This document shows, piece after piece, positions 7,671 to 16,817 of a DNA stretch of 64,000 nucleotides. The stretch covers positions 3,596,001 through 3,660,000 of the forward strand of contig NC_003228.3 in NCBI RefSeq assembly GCF_000025985.1. Reading direction: 5' to 3'. The DNA comes from Bacteroides fragilis NCTC 9343 (GTDB lineage: Bacteria; Bacteroidota; Bacteroidia; Bacteroidales; Bacteroidaceae). The notes beneath the pieces were generated by a model that had not been told where the DNA came from, did not search any database, and saw only the letters and a program-made list of their open reading frames with translations. A program made the translations under genes and the position numbers. Position 1 is the stretch's first letter. The number at the start of each line of letters is the position of its first letter.

Positions 7671-10013
7671 ATGAGAAAGCTCTTTTTTCCATTACTACTA
7701 TTCGTATCCGGTCTGCTATCCGCCCAAACAGAGATAACACTCTATGTATCACCTTCGGGCAGCGACCATCATCCCGGAACAGCGGAAAAGCCGATGGCTA
7801 CTTTAGAATATGCCTGGAAAAAGGCCTCACGGCAGGCCGGCCGGCGTTCCATCACCATCTACTGCGAAGGCACCAACTACCTGTCCGCTCCGATTCTTAT
7901 CACAAACGAGACTTCGGGCACACCCGAACATCCGATCCGTTTTTCTTCGTATCCCGGACAAAAGGCGGTCATCAGCGGTTCGCGTATACTCCGGAACCTG
8001 CGTTGGAAAGAGTATAAAAACGGTATCATGCAAGCCAAAGTGGAAGAAGAACTGATCCCCGACCAGCTCTTTGTGAACGGGAAAAAACAGATATCGGCAC
8101 GGTATCCGAATTTTGATCCGAATATACGCATCTTCAACGGATATGCAGCTGACGCCTGCTCACCCGAACGTGTGAAAAACTGGAGCAACCCCGCGGGAGG
8201 TTATCTGCACGCCATGCACAGCAGAGAATGGGGAGGCTACCAATACAGCATCGAAGGCAAAGACGCCAAGGGCGAACTGATACTGGAAGGCGGATTTCAG
8301 AACAACCGCCAGATGGGTATGCACCGCACCTACCGCATGGTAGAAAACATCTTTGAAGAGTTGGATGCCGAAGGGGAATGGTATTTTGATAAAGAAACCC
8401 ATACACTCTATTTCTATCCGCCGCGAGAACTCGACCTGCAAACCGCCTTATTCGAAGTGCCGCAGGCAGAAAACCTCTTTATCCTGAAAGGAAAACCCGG
8501 AAGTCCGGTCCGTCACGTATCCGTAGACCATTTGGAACTGACACAAACCCTGCGCACCTTTATGAAAACCAATGAACCCCTATTGCGCAGTGACTGGAAA
8601 ATCTATCGGGGAGGAGCCCTGATAATTGAAAATGCCGAAAAATGCTCTGTAAACGGCTGCTACCTGCACGATATAGGAGGCAATGCTATCTTCTTCTCCA
8701 ATTATAACCGCAACCACCGTGTCAGCCAAAATCATATCACCCGTATAGGAGCCAGTGCCGTTTGCTTTGTAGGCTCTCCGGATGCCGTCCGTTCCCCTCT
8801 GTTCGAGTACGGAAAGTCGCAAACCTGGGAGCAGATGGATAAAGGGACAGGCCCCCTCACCCCCGACTATCCCTCAGACTGCCTGGTGGACGACAATCTG
8901 ATTCACTCGATCGGAGAGACAGAAAAGCAGGGAGCCGGTATCCAACTATCTATGTCCGCACGAATCACCATCCGTAACAACAGTATTTACGACCTGCCCC
9001 GTGCCGGCATCAACGTCAGTGAAGGTACCTGGGGAGGACATCTGATAGAAGGAAACGATGTGTTCGACACCGTACTTGAAACAGGCGACCACGGGTCCTT
9101 CAACTCCTGGGGACGCGACCGCTATTGGCATCCCGACCGGAATGTGATGGATGAATTCGCGAAAGAACATCCTCAAATGGTATTCCGGGACGCTACCGAA
9201 ACGACTGTCATCCGCAACAACCGCTGGAGGTGTGACCATGGATGGGACATCGATCTGGACGACGGTTCTTCCAACTATCACATCTACAACAACCTCTGCC
9301 TACACGGAGGATTGAAATTGCGCGAAGGCTTCGCGCGAACGGTGGAAAACAACATTATGGTCAACAACACATTCCATCCGCACGTCTGGTTTGCAAACTC
9401 TCAAGACATTTTCCGTCATAACATCGTCACGACTCCCTATCGCCCCATTCAGGTAAAGGAATGGGGAAAGGAAACAGATACTAACTTTTTTGTCACCAAG
9501 CAAGGACTGGAACAGGCACAAAAGAGAGGAACGGACCTCCATTCACTTTACGGTGATCCACTCTTCATCGCTCCTGAAAAAGGAGACTACCGGGTAAAAG
9601 AAAATTCGCCTGCCTTGAAGACGGGGTTCCGGAATTTCGATATGGAGCACTTCGGCGTACAATGCCCACACCTGAAAGCTTTGGCGGCTACTCCGGAATT
9701 GCCGGTTTTCAAAATTCCGGAAGAAAAGCCGGAGACGGTACAGACGTATTCGTGGAAGGGGTTAACATTGAAAGAGGTGTCGACCGAAGGAGAACGTTCG
9801 GCCACGGGGCTCGACAAAATACGAGGCATACTGGTAGTGCAGGTCGAAAAGGGAATAACCGCCCTGCAAGCCAACGACGTGATTCTGCGCATTAACGGCA
9901 AACCGGTAGATAACCGGACGGATATGGAAACCGAGATCCGGAAGTCACCCGAAGGCAATAAGTTCCGGATCATCTTCTTCCGAAATCAGAAAGAAAATGC
10001 GGTAACGATGTAA
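7671..10013 (+). CDS. Secreted right-handed beta-helix protein with C-terminal PDZ-like domain
   Basis: The 780-residue protein has a signal peptide (MRKLFFPLLLFVSGLLSAQ) and then LYVSPSGSDHHPGTAEKPMA, the usual start of secreted parallel beta-helix polysaccharide enzymes. Residues of about 100-640 contain repeated short turns typical of a beta-helix (for example NSIYDLPRAGINVSEG and DCLVDDNLIHSIGET). The last ~90 residues include GILVVQVEKGITALQANDVI and INGKPVDNRTDME, a PDZ-like fold. A carbohydrate-active role is likely for the helix, but catalytic residues cannot be named by eye. PDZ on a beta-helix enzyme is uncommon and could bind a partner or the chain end. The gene stands alone between gpmA and a convergent ABC ATPase gene. 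Confidence 0.82.
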   Translation: MRKLFFPLLLFVSGLLSAQTEITLYVSPSGSDHHPGTAEKPMATLEYAWKKASRQAGRRSITIYCEGTNYLSAPILITNETSGTPEHPIRFSSYPGQKAVISGSRILRNLRWKEYKNGIMQAKVEEELIPDQLFVNGKKQISARYPNFDPNIRIFNGYAADACSPERVKNWSNPAGGYLHAMHSREWGGYQYSIEGKDAKGELILEGGFQNNRQMGMHRTYRMVENIFEELDAEGEWYFDKETHTLYFYPPRELDLQTALFEVPQAENLFILKGKPGSPVRHVSVDHLELTQTLRTFMKTNEPLLRSDWKIYRGGALIIENAEKCSVNGCYLHDIGGNAIFFSNYNRNHRVSQNHITRIGASAVCFVGSPDAVRSPLFEYGKSQTWEQMDKGTGPLTPDYPSDCLVDDNLIHSIGETEKQGAGIQLSMSARITIRNNSIYDLPRAGINVSEGTWGGHLIEGNDVFDTVLETGDHGSFNSWGRDRYWHPDRNVMDEFAKEHPQMVFRDATETTVIRNNRWRCDHGWDIDLDDGSSNYHIYNNLCLHGGLKLREGFARTVENNIMVNNTFHPHVWFANSQDIFRHNIVTTPYRPIQVKEWGKETDTNFFVTKQGLEQAQKRGTDLHSLYGDPLFIAPEKGDYRVKENSPALKTGFRNFDMEHFGVQCPHLKALAATPELPVFKIPEEKPETVQTYSWKGLTLKEVSTEGERSATGLDKIRGILVVQVEKGITALQANDVILRINGKPVDNRTDMETEIRKSPEGNKFRIIFFRNQKENAVTM

Positions 10014-10154
10014 AGACATATAACAATAGGTACCAATGTTGTCTATTTGCAAAAAGGCAGTTATCACACGGACAGGAGAGTTTTTTTTCCATATCCGCCA
10101 CCCAAACGACCGATAACACAGGTTGGAGAATGACAAAATAAAAAACGGCCACGC

Positions 10155-11609
10155 TCAACGATTTCTTTTCAGGAAAAGGCGGTCGGTGATGGTAGAAGGA
10201 AGTTCCGATTCGTAATGGGTTACCATAATCATCGTCTTGTCCTGCCGACGGCAAAAAGCTTCGATAATCTTTTTCACCCGCCGGCGATTATACGTATCGA
10301 GTCCGTGCAGCGGCTCGTCCAGAATAAGCAATTCCGGATCTTTCACAAAAGCACGGGCCAATAATGCCAGACGCTGCTCACCGCTCGACAGCTGAAGAAA
10401 AGGTTTGTCCTTCAGAGCCGCAATGCCGAACACATCCATCCACCACTCGCAGGCAGCCATCTGGCTTTCCTGCGGGCGTTTGTACAAACCGATGCTGTCA
10501 TGCAATCCAGAAGCCACAATCTCAATGGCCGGCAGATTTTTGAGATAGGCACGGTGCATTTCAGGACTGACGTAACCGATGTGTTTTTTAATCTCCCAAA
10601 TGCTTTCGCCCGTACCCCGCTTACGTCCGAAAAGACTGATGTCACAGGCGTACGACTGAGGGTTGTCCGCACAAACCAAGCTGAGCAGTGTAGATTTACC
10701 GGCACCGTTTTCTCCACTCAATGCCCACTTTTCACCCCGGCGGACTGTCCAGTCGAGCTCCTTCAGGATAGTGCGGTCATCATAACGAATACTTACCTTA
10801 TTTAATTTTACCACCTCCCCGGAGTCATAGTTTGCTCCGTCATAAGGTAATCCGGCTATACGCTGTTGCAGTGCGTCCAGGACTTCGGCCTCATCGGTCA
10901 CACAAAATGAAGCCAGATAAGCCTCCCTTTCCATTTTCGGAAGCACGTGCAGGTCTTCTACCGGAATCACATGGGTAATGAACGAAGGGATATCATCGAG
11001 CATCGAAAGCACAAGAATGATTTGCACGGATGACAAGCGGGTGAGACGTTCGAGCAGCGAGAAAAGCAATTCACGGGTAGGTGCATCCAAACCGATAAAA
11101 GGATTGTCCATAATCAATACCCGGGGAGCTGTCAGGAGGGTTTTAGTCAGTTGAAATTTACGTAATTCGCCACTGGAAAGAAGAATGATCTTCTTGTCCA
11201 ACAATGGCTCGATGTGGAAGAGTTCGAACAATTCCTCTTTCAGTCTTTCATCCTTGATCTCTCCCAACATCTCCCGCACCGTAGAGGCATCTTCCTGATC
11301 GTGGGCATTCCAGCGTTGCTGATAGTAATAGTTGGCATCCGCCGCCCCATAGGTGTCACGGAAAGCAATATATTTCACGTTATCATATACCGTCCGGGTA
11401 GAAGAAGGAGAAAAATCGTAGTCCAATGTACCCTCACGCAAAGGATATTTACCCAAAAGCGTGTCTACAAACAAGCTTTTCCCTCCCCCATTGGGTCCTA
11501 CGATGGCGATATGTTCGCCGGTAGCGATTTGTGCTGTGACAGGTTGTGCCAAACGCACAAGCGGGTTGCGTGCCACGCCACCCGCTATATTGAATGTGTA
11601 TTGTTCCAT
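10155..11609 (-). CDS. Double ABC ATPase, ModF/PhrA-like
   Basis: Two ABC ATPase domains are fused in 484 residues with no membrane part. Walker A motifs are GPNGGGKS (38-45) and GENGAGKS (299-306). The signatures are LSSGELRKFQL and LSSGEQRLALLARA, and the Walker B motifs are VLIMDNPFIGLD and LLILDEPLHGLD. The first Walker B has Asn where the catalytic Glu is expected, so the N-terminal site may bind but hydrolyse ATP poorly. The layout matches E. coli ModF and PhrA-type proteins, whose function is not well settled. No mod transport genes lie next to it, so a molybdate role is not supported here. The minus strand at 11635-11642 reads TAATTTTG, a possible -7 element. Confidence 0.8.
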   Translation of the reverse strand: MEQYTFNIAGGVARNPLVRLAQPVTAQIATGEHIAIVGPNGGGKSLFVDTLLGKYPLREGTLDYDFSPSSTRTVYDNVKYIAFRDTYGAADANYYYQQRWNAHDQEDASTVREMLGEIKDERLKEELFELFHIEPLLDKKIILLSSGELRKFQLTKTLLTAPRVLIMDNPFIGLDAPTRELLFSLLERLTRLSSVQIILVLSMLDDIPSFITHVIPVEDLHVLPKMEREAYLASFCVTDEAEVLDALQQRIAGLPYDGANYDSGEVVKLNKVSIRYDDRTILKELDWTVRRGEKWALSGENGAGKSTLLSLVCADNPQSYACDISLFGRKRGTGESIWEIKKHIGYVSPEMHRAYLKNLPAIEIVASGLHDSIGLYKRPQESQMAACEWWMDVFGIAALKDKPFLQLSSGEQRLALLARAFVKDPELLILDEPLHGLDTYNRRRVKKIIEAFCRRQDKTMIMVTHYESELPSTITDRLFLKRNR

Positions 11610-11750
11610 AATCCTATTTCATTATTGGGCGGGGCAAAATTATACCAAAATCCGCACAAAGAGACAGAATAATGCTAAAAAAACAATCTGAACAACCTAT
11701 TATGTACTTTTATCATCGGATACTCAAACTGTTTTAGACCTATGGTCCCA

Positions 11751-13265
11751 TCAGAACCTGAATTTGGGATTCTCCGGCTCGGTATGTGACTTTTCCATCA
11801 ACCTCGTCAGTTTCCGGACGATATCGGGATGTTCGGCAGCCACATCATGTTCTTCCCTAAGATCACTCTCCAAGTCATAAAGCTCCATTGTAGAGTTGCC
11901 CTTACGGATGTTGTTGACAATTCCTTTCCACTTACCCATGCGAATGGCTTTGAGGCCGATTGTGGGATCGGGATATTCCCAATACAAATATTCGTGTTCT
12001 TTCTGGCGTTCCGTTTCGCCAAGCAAAGCAGGCAAGAAACTGATGCCATCGGTCTCCGGACAAGCAATGTTTGCGATATCCGCCAAGGTAGGCATCACAT
12101 CCTGAAATCCGCAGATATGATCGCTCTGGGTAGACGGTTTGATTTTCCCGGGCCAGGTGACAATAGCAGGGATACGTATTCCTCCTTCGTGAACAAAACA
12201 TTTTCCCCAACCATACTCAGACCTGAAAGGACCTCCGCTGTCGAACCACGGAGAATCGCTACCGCCATTAAAAGTCGGTCCATTATCGGAAGTAAACATG
12301 ATAACCGTATTGTCGTACAGACGTTCCTTCTTCAGCTTCTCTATCAGCTTGCCTATTTGCTCGTCAAAATAACTGATCATAGCAGCATAAGTCGCATGCG
12401 GATAGCGACAAGGCATATATCCGGCTTTTCCGATGTAGGGGGCTTCGTCTCCAAACTTCCCGACATAATACTTCACCCATTTCTCCGGTGCCTGCAACGA
12501 CACGTGCGGTAGCGGAGTAGTCCACATCAGGAAAAACGGTTTCTTTCTGTTCTGCCCGACAAACGAAATCAGTTCATCGAAAATAAGATCATTGGCATAC
12601 TCTTTCTGCGAGAACTTGGCATAGGCGGCTTCATCACGGGGGTCGGCTCCTGCATCCAGCTTGGTCGTGTGAGGATCGAGCACTTTATTGGCCAAGTATA
12701 CCCGGTCTTCATTCTTATACAAAAAGGCGGGGTAATAACTGTGTGCCTGCCGCTGGCAGTTGTATCCGTAGAAACTGTCGAATCCCTGTTTGTTGGGAGT
12801 ACCTTCCGTGCCCGGAGCCCCCAGTCCCCATTTTCCAAAGCATCCGGTGACGTATCCGGCTTGCTGCATCATTCTTCCGAGAGTCATGGTATGGGCTTTC
12901 AAAGGATACTGCCCCTCCAAACCGGGATGTACATACATGGAGTCGTAATTCATGATAGCGCCCCGATAAGCCATTTCATCATTAGCCCGGATTTGCGCAT
13001 GTCCCGAGTGCATACCTGTCATCAACACACAGCGGGCGGGTGCCGAAACGGGTGAACCTGTGTAATGCTGTGTGAAACTGATGCCATCCTTATACAACCG
13101 ATCGATGTTCGGTGTTTCTATTTTCTCCGAACCATAACAACCGATATCCCCGTAGCCCAGATCATCCATTATGATATATATGACATTGGGTCGAGATTCT
13201 TTCACCTGGCTTTTGGCCGATAAAGCGAAAACGGACAGTCCGATATAGATTTCTATTCTTTTCAT
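11751..13265 (-). CDS. Serine-type S1 sulfatase
   Basis: The 504-residue secreted sulfatase hydrolyses sulfate esters, most likely on host glycan sugars given the GH20 and SusCD neighbours. The catalytic signature is S-A-P-A-R (74-78) in VSAPARCVLMTG. Ser74 would be oxidised to formylglycine by an anaerobic sulfatase-maturing enzyme, which is not in this window. Metal ligands are seen at Asp34-Asp35 (IIMDDLGYGD) and in FTSDNGPTF. The N-terminus is hydrophobic (IYIGLSVFALSA) and acts as a signal peptide. It starts 15 bp after the GH20 gene's stop and is the last gene of the locus. The exact sulfated position attacked cannot be read from the sequence. Confidence 0.94.
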   Translation of the reverse strand: MKRIEIYIGLSVFALSAKSQVKESRPNVIYIIMDDLGYGDIGCYGSEKIETPNIDRLYKDGISFTQHYTGSPVSAPARCVLMTGMHSGHAQIRANDEMAYRGAIMNYDSMYVHPGLEGQYPLKAHTMTLGRMMQQAGYVTGCFGKWGLGAPGTEGTPNKQGFDSFYGYNCQRQAHSYYPAFLYKNEDRVYLANKVLDPHTTKLDAGADPRDEAAYAKFSQKEYANDLIFDELISFVGQNRKKPFFLMWTTPLPHVSLQAPEKWVKYYVGKFGDEAPYIGKAGYMPCRYPHATYAAMISYFDEQIGKLIEKLKKERLYDNTVIMFTSDNGPTFNGGSDSPWFDSGGPFRSEYGWGKCFVHEGGIRIPAIVTWPGKIKPSTQSDHICGFQDVMPTLADIANIACPETDGISFLPALLGETERQKEHEYLYWEYPDPTIGLKAIRMGKWKGIVNNIRKGNSTMELYDLESDLREEHDVAAEHPDIVRKLTRLMEKSHTEPENPKFRF

Positions 13266-13280
13266 GATTAGTTTCTTTTT

Positions 13281-14837
13281 TTAGTCCCATTTATAATTTG
13301 TACCCGCATCTTCCTTCAATGCAGGCCCGAATGAATACCCCTGCTGTTCAAACCACAGTTGCTTAGAGAGTACTTTGCCATAAAACTCATCAAAATTTTC
13401 CGGATTGCCGGAATGCCACATCTGCTCGGCAAGTGCGAGAATACGCGGAAAGACCCGACGATCGATCATGCTTTCCGTCACCCCGTCGTCCGTCCACAAG
13501 GCAGAGCTCATTCCGAGAATAAGCGGATTTTCCTCCCGGGGCCTATAAGAAGGATTACGCAAATACACATCTTCCAGATCGAAAGTGCGAGCTTGAGTAT
13601 ATCCCTTCCAGGGGGTAAGCGGGAAGTTCAGATACGTATAATAGTTTGTACCGCAAATCACCGGATAATTATGTCTGACGGCATTCTTCAAGGCCAGATC
13701 CCGGTGTCCTCTCCAGTTCCACCACTGTATCACCACATTGTCCGGCAAGGAATAGCCGTCTTTGTAAATCACATCTCCCCAAAAGATGGCCTTCCTCCCT
13801 TTTTGTTTCAGATAATCGGCCATCCGGGCCGAAAACCACAATTGTAGGTCATGACTGTCTTTTAGTTTTTCTTTTTCAATCCGTGACCGGCAATCGGGAC
13901 ATTTATCCCAATTCCCTTTAGGTGCTTCGTCGCCTCCGAGATGAATATAAGCGGACGGAAACATCCGGCATACTTCGTCCAACACATTCTTCAGGAAGAT
14001 GAGTGTACTGTCTTTTCCCGCACAAAATATATTCTGCGTAAATCCGCTTTGGGGAACCTTTACCGCAACATTGAAACATCCCAGCCGGGGATATGCATTA
14101 AGTGCCGCTTCGGCATGTCCGGGCATGTCAATCTCGGGAACAACCGTAATGCCCCGGTCCGCCGCATAGCCGATGATCTCTTTCACCTCTTCTTGAGAGT
14201 AGAAGCCCTGCTGTTCCGGCCCCTGCCCTACAAAAGCTCCTATACGGGTCAGGAACGGATAGCGTTTTATTTCGATGCGCCAGCCAAGTCCTTCGGTCAG
14301 ATGCCAATGAAAGTAATTCATCTTCAGCATCGAAGCCATGTCGATATATTTCTTGATCGTAGACACTTTCTGATACTGGCGTCCGGAATCCAGCATAAAG
14401 CTGCGCCATTTCACCCGTGGAAAATCGGTGATCTCGACACAAGGAAATATCAGTCCTCTTTCCTCACCCGTGTTCCATTGCCTCAGACTTTGAATGGCAT
14501 AGATAAAGCCGGCATCATCCGCTGCCTCGACAATTATTCGCTCAGGCGTCACACGGATGCGATAACCTTCTGTCGGCAAAGTAACATCTTTTTTCCAGGA
14601 GATGTGGCTGTTTACCTCCTCTTTGCACCATTCCACAGCGCTTTCGGGCACCAGTTTTTCATAAAACAAACGTATGAAAGAGCCGGGAGACTCCTCTGCG
14701 TACATTCGTATTTTACCTTGAAGCCGTAACCGGCCATCTGCCCTCTCTATTTTACCGGGGGTAGGCATGATGATTTGTCCGGACAAGTCGATGGAATACG
14801 AACACAGGGAAAGTAGTATTAAAATCAGGTATTTCAT
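13281..14837 (-). CDS. GH20 beta-N-acetylhexosaminidase
   Basis: A second GH20 enzyme, 518 residues. It has a signal peptide (MKYLILILLSLCSYSIDLSG), a GH20b-type N-terminal domain and the catalytic barrel with MLDSGRQYQKV and FHWHLTEGLGWRIE. The catalytic Asp303-Glu304 lie in IHLGGDEAPKGNW. It differs clearly from the GH20 at 731-2380, so the two probably prefer different linkages. It is transcribed after susD and immediately before a sulfatase, suggesting that the pair acts on sulfated hexosamine termini. A hairpin and a possible promoter lie in the 100-bp gap to susD. Confidence 0.95.
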   Translation of the reverse strand: MKYLILILLSLCSYSIDLSGQIIMPTPGKIERADGRLRLQGKIRMYAEESPGSFIRLFYEKLVPESAVEWCKEEVNSHISWKKDVTLPTEGYRIRVTPERIIVEAADDAGFIYAIQSLRQWNTGEERGLIFPCVEITDFPRVKWRSFMLDSGRQYQKVSTIKKYIDMASMLKMNYFHWHLTEGLGWRIEIKRYPFLTRIGAFVGQGPEQQGFYSQEEVKEIIGYAADRGITVVPEIDMPGHAEAALNAYPRLGCFNVAVKVPQSGFTQNIFCAGKDSTLIFLKNVLDEVCRMFPSAYIHLGGDEAPKGNWDKCPDCRSRIEKEKLKDSHDLQLWFSARMADYLKQKGRKAIFWGDVIYKDGYSLPDNVVIQWWNWRGHRDLALKNAVRHNYPVICGTNYYTYLNFPLTPWKGYTQARTFDLEDVYLRNPSYRPREENPLILGMSSALWTDDGVTESMIDRRVFPRILALAEQMWHSGNPENFDEFYGKVLSKQLWFEQQGYSFGPALKEDAGTNYKWD

Positions 14838-14860
14838 TTAAATGTAGTATTTTGAGTGCA

Positions 14861-14898
14861 AAAACTGTCCAAAGATAAGATTTTCTCCGGACAGTTTT
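14861..14898 (-). terminator. Hairpin after susD, possible attenuator
   Basis: AAAACTGTCC (14861-14870) and GGACAGTTTT (14889-14898) are perfect 10-bp arms. On the minus strand the hairpin follows susD and ends in a T run. It would reduce read-through from susCD into the GH20 and sulfatase genes. Confidence 0.65.
14870..14877 (-). promoter_or_regulatory. Possible -7 element inside the susD-GH20 hairpin
   Basis: The minus strand reads TATCTTTG, matching TAnnTTTG, 33 bp upstream of the GH20 start. It overlaps the loop of the hairpin above, so the GH20-sulfatase pair may have its own promoter. Confidence 0.4.
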
Positions 14899-14937
14899 TT
14901 ATCACACGGTTAAAACCATTTGTCAATCAAACATTTC

Positions 14938-16803
14938 CTACTTTATTCCGTCATCCCAACCCGGATTCTGTTCAAGCTGAGGATTCAGCACCCTTTCGTT
15001 GCGGGGAATAGGATTCAGGTAATAATAATCAGGCCAAGTATGGTTCTGTGCAGGATGAAATTCAAGATAGCCTTCCGTTCCTCCACCATCGACTGTCACT
15101 TTGGTTCCGGCCGGAAAATCCGATGCTTTGACGTACATGCCCAGTTTCTTCTTCAATGCATAATGACACTTCTTCCATCTCCGCAAATCGTCGAACCTGA
15201 ATCCTTCGGAAAACAATTCAATGCGGCGTTCGCGGCGAATCTCCCACAACAAGGGATTTACAGCATAATCACCCGGATAAGCAGGGTTACCCAAATCACG
15301 TTTAGGATCGAAACTGTCGTTAATTTCCGCCACCTTCATAGGAGCCACGTTAGCACGGCTACGCAATTTATTTACCGTCCGATCGGCTACCGACTGATCG
15401 AATTCGCCTAATTCACACATTGCTTCAGCATAATTCAGCATCACCTCTTCCACCCTGAACAGTGGCATATCGGTCTCTTCATTTCGCTGTGATCCCATTG
15501 ACAGATACGTACAATAATATTTCCAGTTATTATAGCCGAAAGCTGACTTGTACCAAGGCTGATTCTCCAAATAAAAATCGAAATGCGGGACTGCTCCCAG
15601 GATCCCCCCGTCATAGCCTTGACGGAAAGGTAAAGTTTTTTGTCTCTCTTTAGCACTGCCATAGCCTATCCCCAAACGGATATTCAAGCTATCGATGAAA
15701 CTTCTGTCCTTGGCAACTTCGGTAAATTGCCATTTATTACCCCAGGCATCGGTAGAAGCCGAACGGTCTATTCTGTACGGAGGAGTCACTTGCAACCAGA
15801 GTCGGTGATCCCGGCAACTAAACTCGTCATACATATCTTTGTCTCCCTTATATAGCGGACTATTCCAACGGGTTTTACCATCCGAACAGAGATAACTGTC
15901 CACCAAGTCACGGGTCGGATTATAGTACGAGGCTCCTGTGGTTCCTCCGATACTAGTAGCATGTATTACGTTTTCCGCATTCGAGAACTCCCGATAGAGT
16001 ATGACTCCGGGGACATCCTTCAATTCAAGCGAACAAAAAAGATCATCGTAGTTGCTGCAAATCTCGGGGAAACTATTCATAACTTCGGCAGACACCCGCT
16101 TACATTCTTTCAGATAAGTTTCGGCATCATTCAATCCGTGATATTTCCTCCATGTACCCTCAAAAAGACAGAATCGTGATATAAAGGCTTGAACGACTGC
16201 TCTATTAATCGTATTATTACCATCTCCGTTAACATTAATATGCTGTTCGGCATATTGCAGGTCTTCAAGAATATGCTTCGCAATTTCATCTCTGGATGCA
16301 CGGGGCCCATTAATCAGCTCTGTATCGTTATCACTCAGCACACGGTCTATCCAAGGTACTCCACCATAAGCAGACAGCAATGAGAAGTAGCGATATGAAC
16401 GAAAGAAATATCCGACACTTTTCCAATGTGCCTTCTCGGCTTCAGTCATCTGAGAGCTGTCTATCCGCCCCAACATCAGATTGACACGACGAATAAAGGC
16501 ATAATAGTCCCATGCTGTATCATTCCGCTTATCGGGTACAGTGACCAGTCCTCTGATCCAGTTGCTCTCACTGCTTCCACGAGTCTGATTGTACGAGATA
16601 TCATCTGCCGAGGTATCACCGTATCCCAATTTCGGCAGTGTCTCATACAATCCCCAGGCGTATGCCTTGAAGTTGTCATACGTCACAAAGGCAGTCTCTT
16701 CCGTCGGGTTGCCCAACGGATACCTTTCCATAAAATCATTGTTCAGGCAACCGGTAAAAGCGATCGCACAGAATATAAACAGGGCAAATGTATATTTCTT
16801 CAT
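14938..16803 (-). CDS. susD-like: SusD/RagB-family outer-membrane glycan-binding lipoprotein
   Basis: The 621-residue protein is the surface glycan-binding lid of a SusCD transporter. A lipoprotein signal ends at AFTGC with Cys19 as anchor. SusD-family landmarks are the N-terminal NNDFMERYPLGNPTEETAF, the mid-protein TPR-like helices and the C-terminal LWEIRRERRIELFSEGFR with FDDLRRWK. It starts 14 bp after the susC stop, so the two are co-transcribed. The glycan bound cannot be read from the sequence; the linked GH20 and sulfatase genes suggest sulfated, hexosamine-containing host chains such as mucin O-glycans. Confidence 0.96.
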   Translation of the reverse strand: MKKYTFALFIFCAIAFTGCLNNDFMERYPLGNPTEETAFVTYDNFKAYAWGLYETLPKLGYGDTSADDISYNQTRGSSESNWIRGLVTVPDKRNDTAWDYYAFIRRVNLMLGRIDSSQMTEAEKAHWKSVGYFFRSYRYFSLLSAYGGVPWIDRVLSDNDTELINGPRASRDEIAKHILEDLQYAEQHINVNGDGNNTINRAVVQAFISRFCLFEGTWRKYHGLNDAETYLKECKRVSAEVMNSFPEICSNYDDLFCSLELKDVPGVILYREFSNAENVIHATSIGGTTGASYYNPTRDLVDSYLCSDGKTRWNSPLYKGDKDMYDEFSCRDHRLWLQVTPPYRIDRSASTDAWGNKWQFTEVAKDRSFIDSLNIRLGIGYGSAKERQKTLPFRQGYDGGILGAVPHFDFYLENQPWYKSAFGYNNWKYYCTYLSMGSQRNEETDMPLFRVEEVMLNYAEAMCELGEFDQSVADRTVNKLRSRANVAPMKVAEINDSFDPKRDLGNPAYPGDYAVNPLLWEIRRERRIELFSEGFRFDDLRRWKKCHYALKKKLGMYVKASDFPAGTKVTVDGGGTEGYLEFHPAQNHTWPDYYYLNPIPRNERVLNPQLEQNPGWDDGIK

Positions 16804-16817
16804 ACTATTTCGGTTAT

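Noticed and set aside
10155..11609. Molybdate transport operon
   Set aside because: Although the ATPase is ModF-like, no modA, modB or modC gene is next to it.
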